A DNA stretch of 64,000 nt from an uncultured Bacteroides sp. (GTDB taxonomy: Bacteria; Bacteroidota; Bacteroidia; Bacteroidales; Bacteroidaceae): assembly GCA_947646015.1 (NCBI GenBank), contig CANSEY010000008.1, positions 62,001 to 126,000 on the forward strand, given 5' to 3'. A program made the position numbers and the translations under genes. Every line of letters begins with the position of its first letter. Positions within the stretch are counted from its first letter, which is position 1. Shown here one piece after another: positions 35,711-44,428 of this stretch. Below the pieces are notes generated by a model. It saw only the letters and a list, made by a program, of their open reading frames with translations, had not been told where the DNA came from and searched no databases.

Positions 35711-35793
35711 GAAAAAAAGGGAAGTCTCACGACTTCCACAATTCTTCTAACCTTAAATCTAAATCTCTATGAAAAAAACGTATTGCAAAGATA
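35711..35793 (-). ncRNA. candidate small RNA with its own promoter and terminator
   Basis: On the minus strand TATCTTTG (35793-35786) is an exact -7 box. About 65 nt later GGAAGTC (35737-35731), a 4-nt loop and GACTTCC (35726-35720) are followed by C and seven T residues, a clean terminator. The short transcript between contains no sensible reading frame. No proper -33 element is visible. Alternatively the hairpin is simply the terminator of the helicase gene ending at 35863. Confidence 0.4.
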
Positions 35794-35862
35794 GGGGTTT
35801 GTTCAACAAATAGGTGTTAATGAATTGCATAAAGAGAGAATAAAAACTAACGTCTGCAAAAA

Positions 35863-38800
35863 TTATGCAATATTCCGGAGGCTCTCTATTAATTTTAATA
35901 AACTTTTATAGAGTGGATTACGCTCCAACAGCGTCGGCACACCTGTCAGCAGCATCTGTTTTCTTGCACGTGTCAAGGCAACGTTCAGTTTCCGGTCAAT
36001 CAGAATTCCGTCTTCTTCTGTCAGATTGGAAAGGAATTTCAACTGATACGGATAGTTCACACAGAATGAATAAATAATCACATCGCGTTCACTTCCCTGA
36101 AAACGTTCTACAGTGTCAATTAATATCTGATTCAGTTCGGGAATGCCGAGAGCTTCTATTTCCTTCTTGACCAAAGCTATCTGACTACGATATGGAGTAA
36201 TGATCCCCAATGTGCGGGAGGCATCAAATGCTTCCGAGTGTTCTTTATAGACAGTTGCGGCCAGACGGGCAGCAATCTTTGCTTCCGAATGGTTTGTTTT
36301 AGCAGAAGACCCCATCGGTTCGGGCTGCGAAGGATAGAAAGACAGCCGGTTGATATTTCCGGAATCTTCCAGTTGATGCGGCAGTCCGACAGGCAGCAGC
36401 CGACCTTCATAGAAAGCTTGATTGGCGAACAGAGCCACTTCGGGGTGCATACGTCCCTGACGGCAGAGCATATCGTAAGTACGATGGGCATCGGTATGCT
36501 GACGGGCTGTGCGATACAGTCTTTCAAACAGAGAATCTTTCAAGTTCTTCAGTCCGACAGCAGACAGGGCTTCATCATATACTTCCGATTGTTCCGAATT
36601 CTGCAAGACGACAGCCGGAAGTTGTTTATGATCGCCTATCAGGATAAATTTGCCAACACCCTCTTTCCCGTTTTCCCCTTTGGCACAAAGTATACCCAAC
36701 AACTGAGGTTCCAGTATCTGAGTAGCCTCATCTACAATAGCCACATCGAAATGCTTCAATCGGAAAAGTTCCGGTTTGCCGGAGATAGATGCTACTGTAC
36801 CGACTAATATACGACAGCGGTTAATACGTTCGCAAACCTCTGTACGACGCATACAGGTAGCAAGTTCATTCTCTATCAAATGATCCCGATAGTTCTCGTC
36901 ACATGAAAGCTCGCTTCCCACACGAATGAAATCTACTTCCGGACGAATGGAAGAAAGTGCTTTACAGATTTCATCTACGGCACGGTTAGTGTATGAGAGC
37001 AATAAAATCTGGGCTCCTTCCTCTTTATAAAAGGTTTCGACCATCTTCTTCAGTGCACAAGACGTTTTACCGGTTCCCGGAGGCCCTACCAGCAGAAAAT
37101 AGTCCTTTGCTGCTTTCGCTTTCAAAGCAATACGAGTAAAGTCATCGGCAGCTTCGGCTATCTGCTTATCCAATGCCACATCAAATTGCGGCTCCCGTTG
37201 AAAGAGCAGCAAATCACGACGCTCTTTTGTAGCAGACATAAAAGCATAAAGTCCCTGGTACATGCTACGGAAAGTAGTATCCATCGCATCGTGCTCAATA
37301 GCATAGAGGCTATCAGACGGAAGTACGGAAGAGTTCTGCTGGGTCGCACGCAGACGGATGCAGATTTCATTCTCGTTCAGATAGTCGATATTGCCTTTGA
37401 ATACCATCTTGTTGGTGACGTTATCCGTATCCGCATTCCGTTCGTAAAGCACGATGGCATCGCCCTGACGGAAGTTAGGGAGGGTGTGCTGCGCATCATC
37501 CGCCACCGTTCTCTGAAGTTCTCCGGACGGCACCAGCAACAGGTGGGATTTATGTTCATCGGCTGCGTGATTCTCTTTAATTCTTAAATCATAGATGATC
37601 TCCCCCGATTCGCATTTCTCCGCCAAAGTGGAAAGCCATAAAGAAGCGGCTCCTGTACGTCCCTCATAATCCACATCACCGGACTTGGACGTATAAAGTT
37701 CCTTCGTTATAAAATTATAGAGTGCATAGAAGTAGCTTTTCTCTAAAGTGGAGAGAGATTTCAACTTCTCCTGGAAATTATCGATAGAAGGGCGCAGATA
37801 CGTCTCCCAAAAACGTCCCGACAATCCCCGCTCGTTTAGTACCGAGGCTTTTATTTCTTCCAGTTTTTGTGCCGTATATTCCAGGCTGTTCCGCAACTGG
37901 ATGCCATATTCATCCGCTACAATCCGGTTGCGCAGATCGATCACACGGCGGACCATTGCCCATGAAGGACGGGAAGGATAAAGCAACGGATAGCGTGTAT
38001 AGAGCAGATAAGCCTTTACCTTCCGGTGATCCATCCCCATCGAATATTGCAGAACTGCCTGATAAAGCAGCATCTGCACCTTATTATTCTCTTTCGGTTC
38101 CACTTTTCCGCGAATCGCATATTCGTCAGCCTTTCCCGATTTCATTTCGATGAAAGAAGACATATCGCGCTGCATATAGTCGAGCCGCCCTTGCAGGCCG
38201 AGCGCTTCACATATATAAGAAGGTTCGAGCACGGCATCCGTCTTGTCCAGTTCGTAGCCGGCGGCATGAAAAGTATCATTCACCGTCTCACGGATATGAT
38301 CAAAATGGAGTTTGCAGTCATCAAAGAACTGACGTTCCTTCTCCCGATCACGCAGGTCGGCACAAGCAGCCAGTTCAATCGGATAACGCCGGAAAGCTTT
38401 CTGCATACATTTCAGATAATCCACCTCCCCTTCCGCATGTATCCACTCATCGAGGAAAAGGTTGGCTATATTTCCTAAAAGCAACGGGCGTGCATTCTCT
38501 ATCGGCTGAAGACGGGAAAGGAAATAGTTTGCCGGATGATGTCCATAATCACGGTAACATTCTGCCAATGAACTGATATCAAGCAGATAATCCGGTTCAA
38601 GGACAATGAACGAAGGGGTCAGAATTCCTGCTTCGTCAACAGCGACATCCAGCAAGTTGAGTTGTGCATGGCGCCAGAGCAACTGACAGGTTTCCGCAAA
38701 TTCTTCATTGATCTGAGGAATATTGTAACGGACACGCAACGGTTCGTCAGCTATTTCATCCAAAGGAGTCACATACAGATACTGCTCGTCGGAATACTGG

Positions 38801-39237
38801 AAACAGACGCGCATCCGCTGCACCTGCTTGTGTGCTGGAGGAGCTACGATATAAGTTGCATCCGTCCGGGGAAGCAAACGATACAGTTCCTGTGGAATAT
38901 CTTCCTCAAAAAGTTTACGGATGAAGAAAGCCAGCGTTTTCGCATCCCGCAGAAGGTGTTCGCGGGTAGGTTCCTGTTGTCGGTTCAGAATGGCATTGGA
39001 GGTCAGTCGGAAGGTATGCAGTCTGTTTTGCTCCGCTACAGAAAGCCCCACTTTGGCCGCTACAAAACTAATTCGTGCGGAAAGATCGGTCATCTGCAGA
39101 CTACCGTTGTGCATATGTAGGCGGCAAAGCCTTTCCAGCAAGTCGCGCATCTGTTTGTAGCCAATAGTCAGCTGCAAATGATCCGCCTTACAAACGGCTA
39201 AAAGAATTTCATAAGATTCTCTTCCTTCATTTTCCAT
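35863..39237 (-). CDS. Dna2-like nuclease-helicase, superfamily 1
   Basis: The N-terminal part holds a RecB/PD-(D/E)XK nuclease core: GLQGRLDYMQRDMSSFIEMK (Asp near 352, Glu and Lys near 362) and then QMLLYQAVLQYSMG (motif IV-like). The C-terminal half is a UPF1/Dna2-class helicase: Walker A VGPPGTGKTS near 715-723, Walker B VDEATQ near 834, FILIGDHKQLPAVV, and near the end ERFQGSERDVIIYSF and LTRARKQMLL. Such proteins process DNA ends or flaps; the exact role here is unknown. It is 1124 residues with no sign of truncation. It is not linked to a recognisable defence partner. Confidence 0.9.
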   Translation of the reverse strand: MENEGRESYEILLAVCKADHLQLTIGYKQMRDLLERLCRLHMHNGSLQMTDLSARISFVAAKVGLSVAEQNRLHTFRLTSNAILNRQQEPTREHLLRDAKTLAFFIRKLFEEDIPQELYRLLPRTDATYIVAPPAHKQVQRMRVCFQYSDEQYLYVTPLDEIADEPLRVRYNIPQINEEFAETCQLLWRHAQLNLLDVAVDEAGILTPSFIVLEPDYLLDISSLAECYRDYGHHPANYFLSRLQPIENARPLLLGNIANLFLDEWIHAEGEVDYLKCMQKAFRRYPIELAACADLRDREKERQFFDDCKLHFDHIRETVNDTFHAAGYELDKTDAVLEPSYICEALGLQGRLDYMQRDMSSFIEMKSGKADEYAIRGKVEPKENNKVQMLLYQAVLQYSMGMDHRKVKAYLLYTRYPLLYPSRPSWAMVRRVIDLRNRIVADEYGIQLRNSLEYTAQKLEEIKASVLNERGLSGRFWETYLRPSIDNFQEKLKSLSTLEKSYFYALYNFITKELYTSKSGDVDYEGRTGAASLWLSTLAEKCESGEIIYDLRIKENHAADEHKSHLLLVPSGELQRTVADDAQHTLPNFRQGDAIVLYERNADTDNVTNKMVFKGNIDYLNENEICIRLRATQQNSSVLPSDSLYAIEHDAMDTTFRSMYQGLYAFMSATKERRDLLLFQREPQFDVALDKQIAEAADDFTRIALKAKAAKDYFLLVGPPGTGKTSCALKKMVETFYKEEGAQILLLSYTNRAVDEICKALSSIRPEVDFIRVGSELSCDENYRDHLIENELATCMRRTEVCERINRCRILVGTVASISGKPELFRLKHFDVAIVDEATQILEPQLLGILCAKGENGKEGVGKFILIGDHKQLPAVVLQNSEQSEVYDEALSAVGLKNLKDSLFERLYRTARQHTDAHRTYDMLCRQGRMHPEVALFANQAFYEGRLLPVGLPHQLEDSGNINRLSFYPSQPEPMGSSAKTNHSEAKIAARLAATVYKEHSEAFDASRTLGIITPYRSQIALVKKEIEALGIPELNQILIDTVERFQGSERDVIIYSFCVNYPYQLKFLSNLTEEDGILIDRKLNVALTRARKQMLLTGVPTLLERNPLYKSLLKLIESLRNIA

Positions 39238-39267
39238 ACGACAAAAGGGATATTATAAAAATTACAT

Positions 39268-39320
39268 GTGTGTGTCAAAAGTCAGCCTCAATTGAGTTAC
39301 TATCGACTTTTGACACACAC
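39268..39320. terminator. perfect 16-bp inverted repeat between tatC and the helicase gene
   Basis: GTGTGTGTCAAAAGTC (39268-39283) is the exact reverse complement of 39305-39320, with a 21-nt loop. On the minus strand the stem is followed by ATGTAATTTTTAT, only a loose T tract. It probably ends the tatA-tatC transcript, but could also be a protein site. Confidence 0.55.
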
Positions 39321-39351
39321 TTGGGGAAACGAACGATAAATAATTGGCTTA

Positions 39352-40182
39352 TCAGACTTTTGCCACGCCTTCTTCTTCCTCTTCTTCTTCCAACTCAGGA
39401 ACTTCCTTCTTATCCTTTATCATCAGAATACTCATTTCATAGAGCAGATAAAGCGGAATAGCCACAACACTCAGTGTGAACGGGTCGCCCGTCGGAGTGA
39501 TGATAGCGGCAGCTATTACGATAATGACAACTGCATGACGGCGATATTTGCGCAGGAAAGACTTATTGACGACTCCCAGCAAAGACAACAACCAAGTCAC
39601 CAGCGGAAGTTCAAAAGCCAGTCCCATACAGAGAATCAGCATCATAAAGTTATCGATATACGAATTGAGCGACAGAATGTTCTCGACTTCCGAACTCAGC
39701 TGATAGGTAGAGAGGAAACGGAGTGTCAGCGGATATACCATAAAGTATCCCATAAGCACCCCGATAAAGAACATACCGGTTCCTATGGTCAAGGCTTTCC
39801 TGACTCCTTTCCGCTCATTCGGATAAAGGGCCGGATTGATAAAACGCCAGACCTCAAAGAAAATATAGGGCATAGCCGTCACTACCGACATCCAGAAAGC
39901 TGTCGACATATGTATAAAGAAAGGAGCTGCCAAATTGATATTGACAAGCTTCACCTTAAACTCCTGCGTAAAAAATTCATCAGTCAAATCGAATTTCTGA
40001 CCGATAAAGCGTAGTAAGTCGTAAAATACAAAATCATTATGGCAAGGCGCCAGTATTACATGGTCGAACAAATAAGGCATCGCTACGAAATAGCCGATTG
40101 CCAATACAAACCAGACTCCGATAACACGAAAAAGTACCCGACGCAACTCATCCAAATGATCCCAGAAGGTCATTTCTGCCAT
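39352..40182 (-). CDS. tatC: Sec-independent protein translocase TatC
   Basis: The receptor core of the twin-arginine translocase in the inner membrane. The family start MTFWDHLDELRRVL (after MAE) is recognisable, with six transmembrane helices through about residue 255. FEVWRFINPALYPNERK is the conserved TatC cytoplasmic loop with its key FxxPxLxxxE pattern. The tail is unusually acidic (eight consecutive Glu near 264-271), not part of the conserved fold. It follows tatA by 6 bp and forms a two-gene Tat operon without a separate tatB, as is common in Bacteroidetes. Confidence 0.97.
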   Translation of the reverse strand: MAEMTFWDHLDELRRVLFRVIGVWFVLAIGYFVAMPYLFDHVILAPCHNDFVFYDLLRFIGQKFDLTDEFFTQEFKVKLVNINLAAPFFIHMSTAFWMSVVTAMPYIFFEVWRFINPALYPNERKGVRKALTIGTGMFFIGVLMGYFMVYPLTLRFLSTYQLSSEVENILSLNSYIDNFMMLILCMGLAFELPLVTWLLSLLGVVNKSFLRKYRRHAVVIIVIAAAIITPTGDPFTLSVVAIPLYLLYEMSILMIKDKKEVPELEEEEEEEGVAKV

Positions 40183-40188
40183 TGCTTA

Positions 40189-40410
40189 TTATTTCTTAGC
40201 TGAATCTGCCGGTGCGTCGATTTCGTCTTTTGCCTTATTGATTTCTTCTTTTGCCTCGTTCACACCATCTTTAAAGCTCTTTACTCCTTTACCTAAGCCA
40301 CGCATCAGTTCGGGTATCTTCTTACCACCGAAAAGGAGAAGAATAACAAGAGCAATAATGATCCATTCAGAGCCACTAGGCAAAAAGCCTAATAATAATA
40401 AGTTTGTCAT
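40189..40410 (-). CDS. tatA: twin-arginine translocase subunit TatA
   Basis: A small single-pass membrane protein (73 residues) that forms the Tat pore with TatC. A short N-terminus is followed by helix [20 protein letters not shown], the FGxxKxPEL hinge, and an amphipathic helix [20 protein letters not shown], then a charged tail. All family hallmarks are there. It is the first gene of the operon; a TATATTTG promoter box lies 35 bp upstream. Confidence 0.96.
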   Translation of the reverse strand: MTNLLLLGFLPSGSEWIIIALVILLLFGGKKIPELMRGLGKGVKSFKDGVNEAKEEINKAKDEIDAPADSAKK

Positions 40411-40444
40411 ATGTTTATTAATTATAGAGGTTTATTAGTTGGTG

Positions 40445-40452
40445 CAAATATA
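40445..40452 (-). promoter_or_regulatory. -7 box of the tatAC operon
   Basis: On the minus strand TATATTTG, an exact TAnnTTTG match, 35 bp upstream of the tatA ATG. No clear -33 TTG at the usual distance. Confidence 0.55.
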
Positions 40453-40618
40453 AAGAAAAACGGCAGACTATAAAAGAAAAACAGGAAACTATAAACGGGA
40501 AACGGGAAATAATTTAAGTATACCCGTTATCATTTACCGCCCATTTATCCATCGTTAACCTTTATAGTCTTCCATTCACTATTCTACTACATATAATTCT
40601 GTTTTTACCGCCTGCGCT

Positions 40619-43168
40619 TTAGTCCTGATAGTAGACTCGCTTCACACGGTTCGAGATGCTGGTCAGCACTTCGTAAGGGATCGTCCCCAACTTATCCGAA
40701 AGTGTGGTTATCGGCAGGTCGTCACCGAAGATGACAGCTTTGTCCCCTTCCCTGCAATCGATATCCGTCACGTCAATCATACAGACATCCATACAGATAT
40801 TTCCTACATAGGGAGCTTTCTTGCCATTCACCAGACAGTAAGCATTGCCACGTCCCAGATGGCGGTTCAAGCCATCGGCATACCCGATAGGAATTGCCGC
40901 AATGCGGGAAGGACGCGTCAGATGTCCCATCCGGCTATAGCCTACCGTATCTTCTCCGGGCACGTCCCGAATCTGAAGAATCGTAGTCTTAAGCGTGCTT
41001 ACATTATTGATAATCGAATTGTCGATCGGGCTTACCCCATAGAGTCCTATCCCCAGACGCACCATATCAAACTGCGCACCGGGAAAACGTTCGATACCGG
41101 CTGTATTGCAGATATGACGCAGAATCTTGTGTGAGAAAGCTTCCTGCAATTCCTGCGAACCTTTCTCGAACAGTTCAATCTGCTGACGGGTGAAGAAGTC
41201 GAATTGCGCCGAATCACTTCCCACAAAATGAGAGAATACCGACCGGGGAATAACCGCATTCTGACTTTTCAGACGACGGATCAACAACGGAATTTCATCG
41301 ACGGAAAAACCAAGACGGTGCATACCCGTATCCAGTTTGACATGAATCGGGAAGTTGGTGATTCCTTCTTTCTCGGCCGCCTTAATCAGTGCATCGAGCA
41401 AATGGAAGTTGTACACTTCCGGTTCGAGTTTATAATCGAACATCGTTTTGAACGATGTCAGTTCGGGGTCCATGATGATAATGGAGGAGGTGATGCCTGC
41501 TTTACGCAGTTCGGAGCCTTCGTCGGCAACGGCTACAGCAAGGTAATCTACATGATGCTCCTGCAATGTTTTGGCAATCTCGTATGATCCGGCTCCGTAG
41601 GCAGCAGCCTTCACCATACAGATCATTTTCGTCTCCGGATGGCGGAGCATGGAGCGATAGTGATTCAGATTGGCAACCATCGCACCCAAGTTCACTTCCA
41701 GAATCGTTTCATGCACTTTCAGTTCCAGTTCTTCCGATACCAGATCAAAGTTGAATACGCGGGAACCTTTTATCAGAATGACTTCCGAATGAAGGGTTTT
41801 GAAAATGCCCGATCTTAGCAAGGCGTCTGTATCGGGGAAGAAGTATCGTTCCGGCGTACCTTCGAAGCGAGCGGCACACGAAGAAATCTCCGCTCCTACA
41901 CCGATCAGCTTGTTGATGCCCCGGCTCTTTATCAGTTGTGCTACCCGACGGTAAAGCGTAGCCGTACTCTGCCCTGTCTCCAAAATATCCGATAAGATAA
42001 GTGTCCGTTTCAGTCCTTTCTTTTCCGAACGGCGTACCAGGAAATCCAGTGCTATATCCAGAGAAGCCAAGTCCGAATTGTAGCTATCGTTGATGAGTAT
42101 ACAACTATTCTTGCCTTCTTTTACTTCCAGGCGCATGGCGATCGGTTCGAGCCGTGCCATCCGTTCGGTAATCTGATCGGCAGGAGTCATCAGATAAAGA
42201 CAGGCTGCCAGGCAGTTCAAGGCATTTTCGATGGAAGCATCGTCTATAAAAGGAATACAGAAGATATTATCCATATCCAGATAGCGGTAAGCAATCACAG
42301 TATGATCTTCTTTCTTTGTCACCTTGCTGATATAAAGAGGGCGCTCGATATCCTTGCAGCTCCATGCAATCTCACGGGCTGTCAGCATCGACTTTGCCAC
42401 ACAATTACTGATCAGCTCGTTATCTCCATTATAGATCACCACATCGCAATCTTTAAAGAGTGTCAGCTTCTCCATACATTTCTCCTGCAATGAGAAGAAA
42501 TTCTCCTGATGGGCACCGCCTATATTAGTCAGAATACCGATAGTCGGTTTAATCATGCGCTTCAAGGCCCCCATCTCCCCCATTTCGGAGATACCGGCTT
42601 CGAAAATGCCCAATTCGGCTTCTTCATTCAGTTGCCAGACGGACAAGGGAACGCCGATCTGAGAATTATAACTGCGGGGCGAACGGACAATGCAGCGGTC
42701 CGGACTCAATAATTGATGCAACCACTCTTTCACAATGGTCTTTCCATTACTGCCCGTGATACCGATTACCGGAATCTTGAAATTCTCCCGATGAGCCTCG
42801 GCCAGCTTCTGCAAAGCTTTCAAAGGATTCGCCACGATCAAGAAATTGGAGAAATCGAGAATGGAGAGTCGAGAGTTGGGAGTAGGCTGCGCACCATCCT
42901 GCTGCATAGCATTCTCCATTTTCCATTCTCCATTCTCCATTCTCTTAAAGTCTTCTTCCGTAACCACGAAGTTGCGCACTCCCCGATCATATAGTTCGGA
43001 GATATAGCGTGCACCATTATTACGTTTGGTGGGCAAAGCAAAGAAAAGGGTTTCTTCCGGAAAGCTCAAAGAGCGGCTATCTGTAAGTAGCCAATCAATC
43101 GTCGCTTCATGCTCTCCGACACGGCGTGCACCGATATATTCGGCTATGGATTCAATCGTATATGACAT
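40619..43168 (-). CDS. murF-alr: MurF-alanine racemase fusion
   Basis: A bifunctional cell-wall enzyme. Residues 1 to about 465 are MurF, which joins D-Ala-D-Ala to UDP-MurNAc-tripeptide: ATP loop GITGSNGKT with Lys143, then EAGISEMGEM and NDSYNSD. The rest is alanine racemase, which supplies D-Ala: the PLP lysine is Lys520 in MVKAAAYGAG, and the catalytic Tyr is Tyr744 in GYSRMG. Both active sites are intact at 849 residues. Such fusions are known in Bacteroidetes. The MurF N-terminal domain carries an in-frame insert of low-complexity repeat (residues about 77-105). The start overlaps the GSCFA gene's 3' end by 25 bp, suggesting coupled translation. Confidence 0.96.
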   Translation of the reverse strand: MSYTIESIAEYIGARRVGEHEATIDWLLTDSRSLSFPEETLFFALPTKRNNGARYISELYDRGVRNFVVTEEDFKRMENGEWKMENAMQQDGAQPTPNSRLSILDFSNFLIVANPLKALQKLAEAHRENFKIPVIGITGSNGKTIVKEWLHQLLSPDRCIVRSPRSYNSQIGVPLSVWQLNEEAELGIFEAGISEMGEMGALKRMIKPTIGILTNIGGAHQENFFSLQEKCMEKLTLFKDCDVVIYNGDNELISNCVAKSMLTAREIAWSCKDIERPLYISKVTKKEDHTVIAYRYLDMDNIFCIPFIDDASIENALNCLAACLYLMTPADQITERMARLEPIAMRLEVKEGKNSCILINDSYNSDLASLDIALDFLVRRSEKKGLKRTLILSDILETGQSTATLYRRVAQLIKSRGINKLIGVGAEISSCAARFEGTPERYFFPDTDALLRSGIFKTLHSEVILIKGSRVFNFDLVSEELELKVHETILEVNLGAMVANLNHYRSMLRHPETKMICMVKAAAYGAGSYEIAKTLQEHHVDYLAVAVADEGSELRKAGITSSIIIMDPELTSFKTMFDYKLEPEVYNFHLLDALIKAAEKEGITNFPIHVKLDTGMHRLGFSVDEIPLLIRRLKSQNAVIPRSVFSHFVGSDSAQFDFFTRQQIELFEKGSQELQEAFSHKILRHICNTAGIERFPGAQFDMVRLGIGLYGVSPIDNSIINNVSTLKTTILQIRDVPGEDTVGYSRMGHLTRPSRIAAIPIGYADGLNRHLGRGNAYCLVNGKKAPYVGNICMDVCMIDVTDIDCREGDKAVIFGDDLPITTLSDKLGTIPYEVLTSISNRVKRVYYQD
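42854..42940. repeat. low-complexity repeat inserted in frame in murF
   Basis: On the plus strand the stretch ends with repeated CCATTCTCCATT units, and its other end has AGAATGGAGAGTCGAGAG, making an imperfect inverted repeat. It encodes residues about 77-105 of MurF-Alr (MENGEWKMENAMQQ and on), which do not look like MurF and split EEDFKR from FLIVANPLKALQ. I infer a small repetitive element inserted without breaking the frame. Confidence 0.6.
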
Positions 43169-44133
43169 AGTTCTGTTTCTTTTTGAAAGTCTAAGTACGG
43201 GTATTTTCCGTTAAGTCGTTCGATTTTTAACACTATTTGTCCTAAAAAGCGTTGATACGCTTCCGACTCCGGATGAAAAGGCTTGTGTGACAAGTCTTTA
43301 GTAATATCTTCGATGGCAGTGATCACCTGCTTCGTTTCGGCAGAAAAGAAGGCCTCCGAAAAGCGTTCCCACAAATAACGGACAGCCAACGGAGACGGAT
43401 GAAGCATGTCATCGGCATAATAGCGATAATCACGCAGTTCATCCAAAACGATCTCATAAGAAGGAAAGTAGAACACATGATCCGGAAAGAGCTGTTGCAG
43501 GCGGTCGATGGCAAGCAATAAGGTCGATTTACTCAACTGGTTGGCATGCATCCCGTCACGTATATGCCGGATAGGGCTGACCGTGAACAAGACCTTCAAG
43601 TGAGAATTGCGCGCCACCATACTGGTTATCAACGAAGTATATTCGTTCACAATCTCATCTACCGAAAGAATCCGGCGGTTGAAGCAGCTCTCCGGCAGTT
43701 TATGACAATTGGAGACTACCTGCCTTGTTTCTTTCTGTTCATATACATAGGCAGTGCCGAAAGTCAGCATCAGCCAGTCAAGTTCGTGGACCGAACGGTG
43801 AGCCTGCGACAAGCGAGTGTTTATCTTTTCAAGTACTTCCTCCGGCGATGACGCAGAGAACAAACCATGATGCATCGGACTATGCCAGCACTCCTTATAT
43901 AGGAATAAGTCTTTCTCCTGATACACCTTCCCCTTCAATATCTCCACCAAAGCCGTAGAGACCGACAGCGGATTATAGAGAATCCCGAAAGGATTCATGT
44001 CAACGCGAAATTTATTTTCTGCCAGCAACCTGCCCATGTTCTCTGCAAAACAAGACCCCATCAAAAGAATCCGTTCCGCATGACTGACAGGCGGCAAGCC
44101 CGCCGGTAGTTCTACCTTTGTTTGAAAATCCAT
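43144..44133 (-). CDS. GSCFA-family protein
   Basis: Named after the conserved GSCFA motif, visible here as ILLMGSCFAENMGRLLAENKF near residue 24. Other conserved blocks are MNPFGILYNPLSV, WLMLTFGTAYVYE, LFTVSPIRHIRDGMHANQLSK, YFPSYEIVLDELRDYRYYADD and MLHPSPLAVRYLWERF. The organisation is SGNH-hydrolase-like, with a late DxLHP block taking the usual Asp-His place. The true substrate is unknown. There is no signal peptide, so cytoplasmic. It is co-directional and overlapping with murF-alr, hinting at a cell-envelope role. Length 329 is normal. Confidence 0.88.
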   Translation of the reverse strand: MDFQTKVELPAGLPPVSHAERILLMGSCFAENMGRLLAENKFRVDMNPFGILYNPLSVSTALVEILKGKVYQEKDLFLYKECWHSPMHHGLFSASSPEEVLEKINTRLSQAHRSVHELDWLMLTFGTAYVYEQKETRQVVSNCHKLPESCFNRRILSVDEIVNEYTSLITSMVARNSHLKVLFTVSPIRHIRDGMHANQLSKSTLLLAIDRLQQLFPDHVFYFPSYEIVLDELRDYRYYADDMLHPSPLAVRYLWERFSEAFFSAETKQVITAIEDITKDLSHKPFHPESEAYQRFLGQIVLKIERLNGKYPYLDFQKETELCHIRLNP

Positions 44134-44165
44134 ATATTCTCCTTCTTTCGATTGTTTCTCTCTTG

Positions 44166-44184
44166 CAAAAGTACGACAAAGATA
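44166..44184 (-). promoter_or_regulatory. tandem -7 boxes upstream of the GSCFA gene
   Basis: On the minus strand TATCTTTG (44184-44177) and TACTTTTG (44173-44166) are both exact TAnnTTTG matches, 33 bp or more upstream of the ATG. Confidence 0.5.
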
Positions 44185-44224
44185 CGATATTCCGCTTTAT
44201 TTTAATCACAAATCTATTCAAGGC

Positions 44225-44255
44225 TTGACAAATGGCTTTTTATGTTGTATATTTG
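44225..44255 (+). promoter_or_regulatory. complete Bacteroides promoter upstream of the candidate RNA
   Basis: TTG (44225-44227), a 20-bp spacer, and TATATTTG (44248-44255) form a full -33/-7 pair on the plus strand, away from the GSCFA gene. Confidence 0.7.
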
Positions 44256-44261
44256 TAGACC

Positions 44262-44428
44262 GAAAACAGAAAATCAATGAATAACGGATATAAAAGAATA
44301 GAAAACATGGATAAAATACAGTATCATATTACAACAAATACAGCTTATTCCTTCTCATTTTACTAAGGAATAAGACGATTGATATAGCCCAAAGGCTGCA
44401 AGCTCTATGAAGTTTGCAGCCTTTTTTG
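44262..44428 (+). ncRNA. candidate small RNA or leader RNA, about 165 nt
   Basis: The unit has a full promoter (44225-44255), an internal hairpin with a perfect 10-bp stem (CTTATTCCTT at 44344-44353 with AAGGAATAAG at 44365-44374), and a strong terminator at 44391-44427. A 29-codon frame (44277-44366) begins MNNGYKRIENMDK and ends AYSFSFY just inside the first hairpin. This layout could be a leader-peptide attenuator, but the next gene, dxs, is 370 bp away with its own -7 box. I favour a free small RNA or small-protein mRNA. Confidence 0.5.
44391..44427 (+). terminator. terminator of the candidate small RNA
   Basis: AAAGGCTGCAA (44391-44401) pairs with TTGCAGCCTTT (44414-44424) and six T residues end at 44427. 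Confidence 0.85.

Noticed and set aside
35771..35815. A 14-codon frame (MKKTYCKDRGLFNK) as a small gene
   Set aside because: Too short to judge, overlaps the candidate minus-strand promoter, and has no supporting context.
44262..44428. A tRNA gene or a phenylalanine attenuator for dxs
   Set aside because: No cloverleaf fits, and dxs is not an amino-acid gene and has its own -7 box 20 bp before its ATG.
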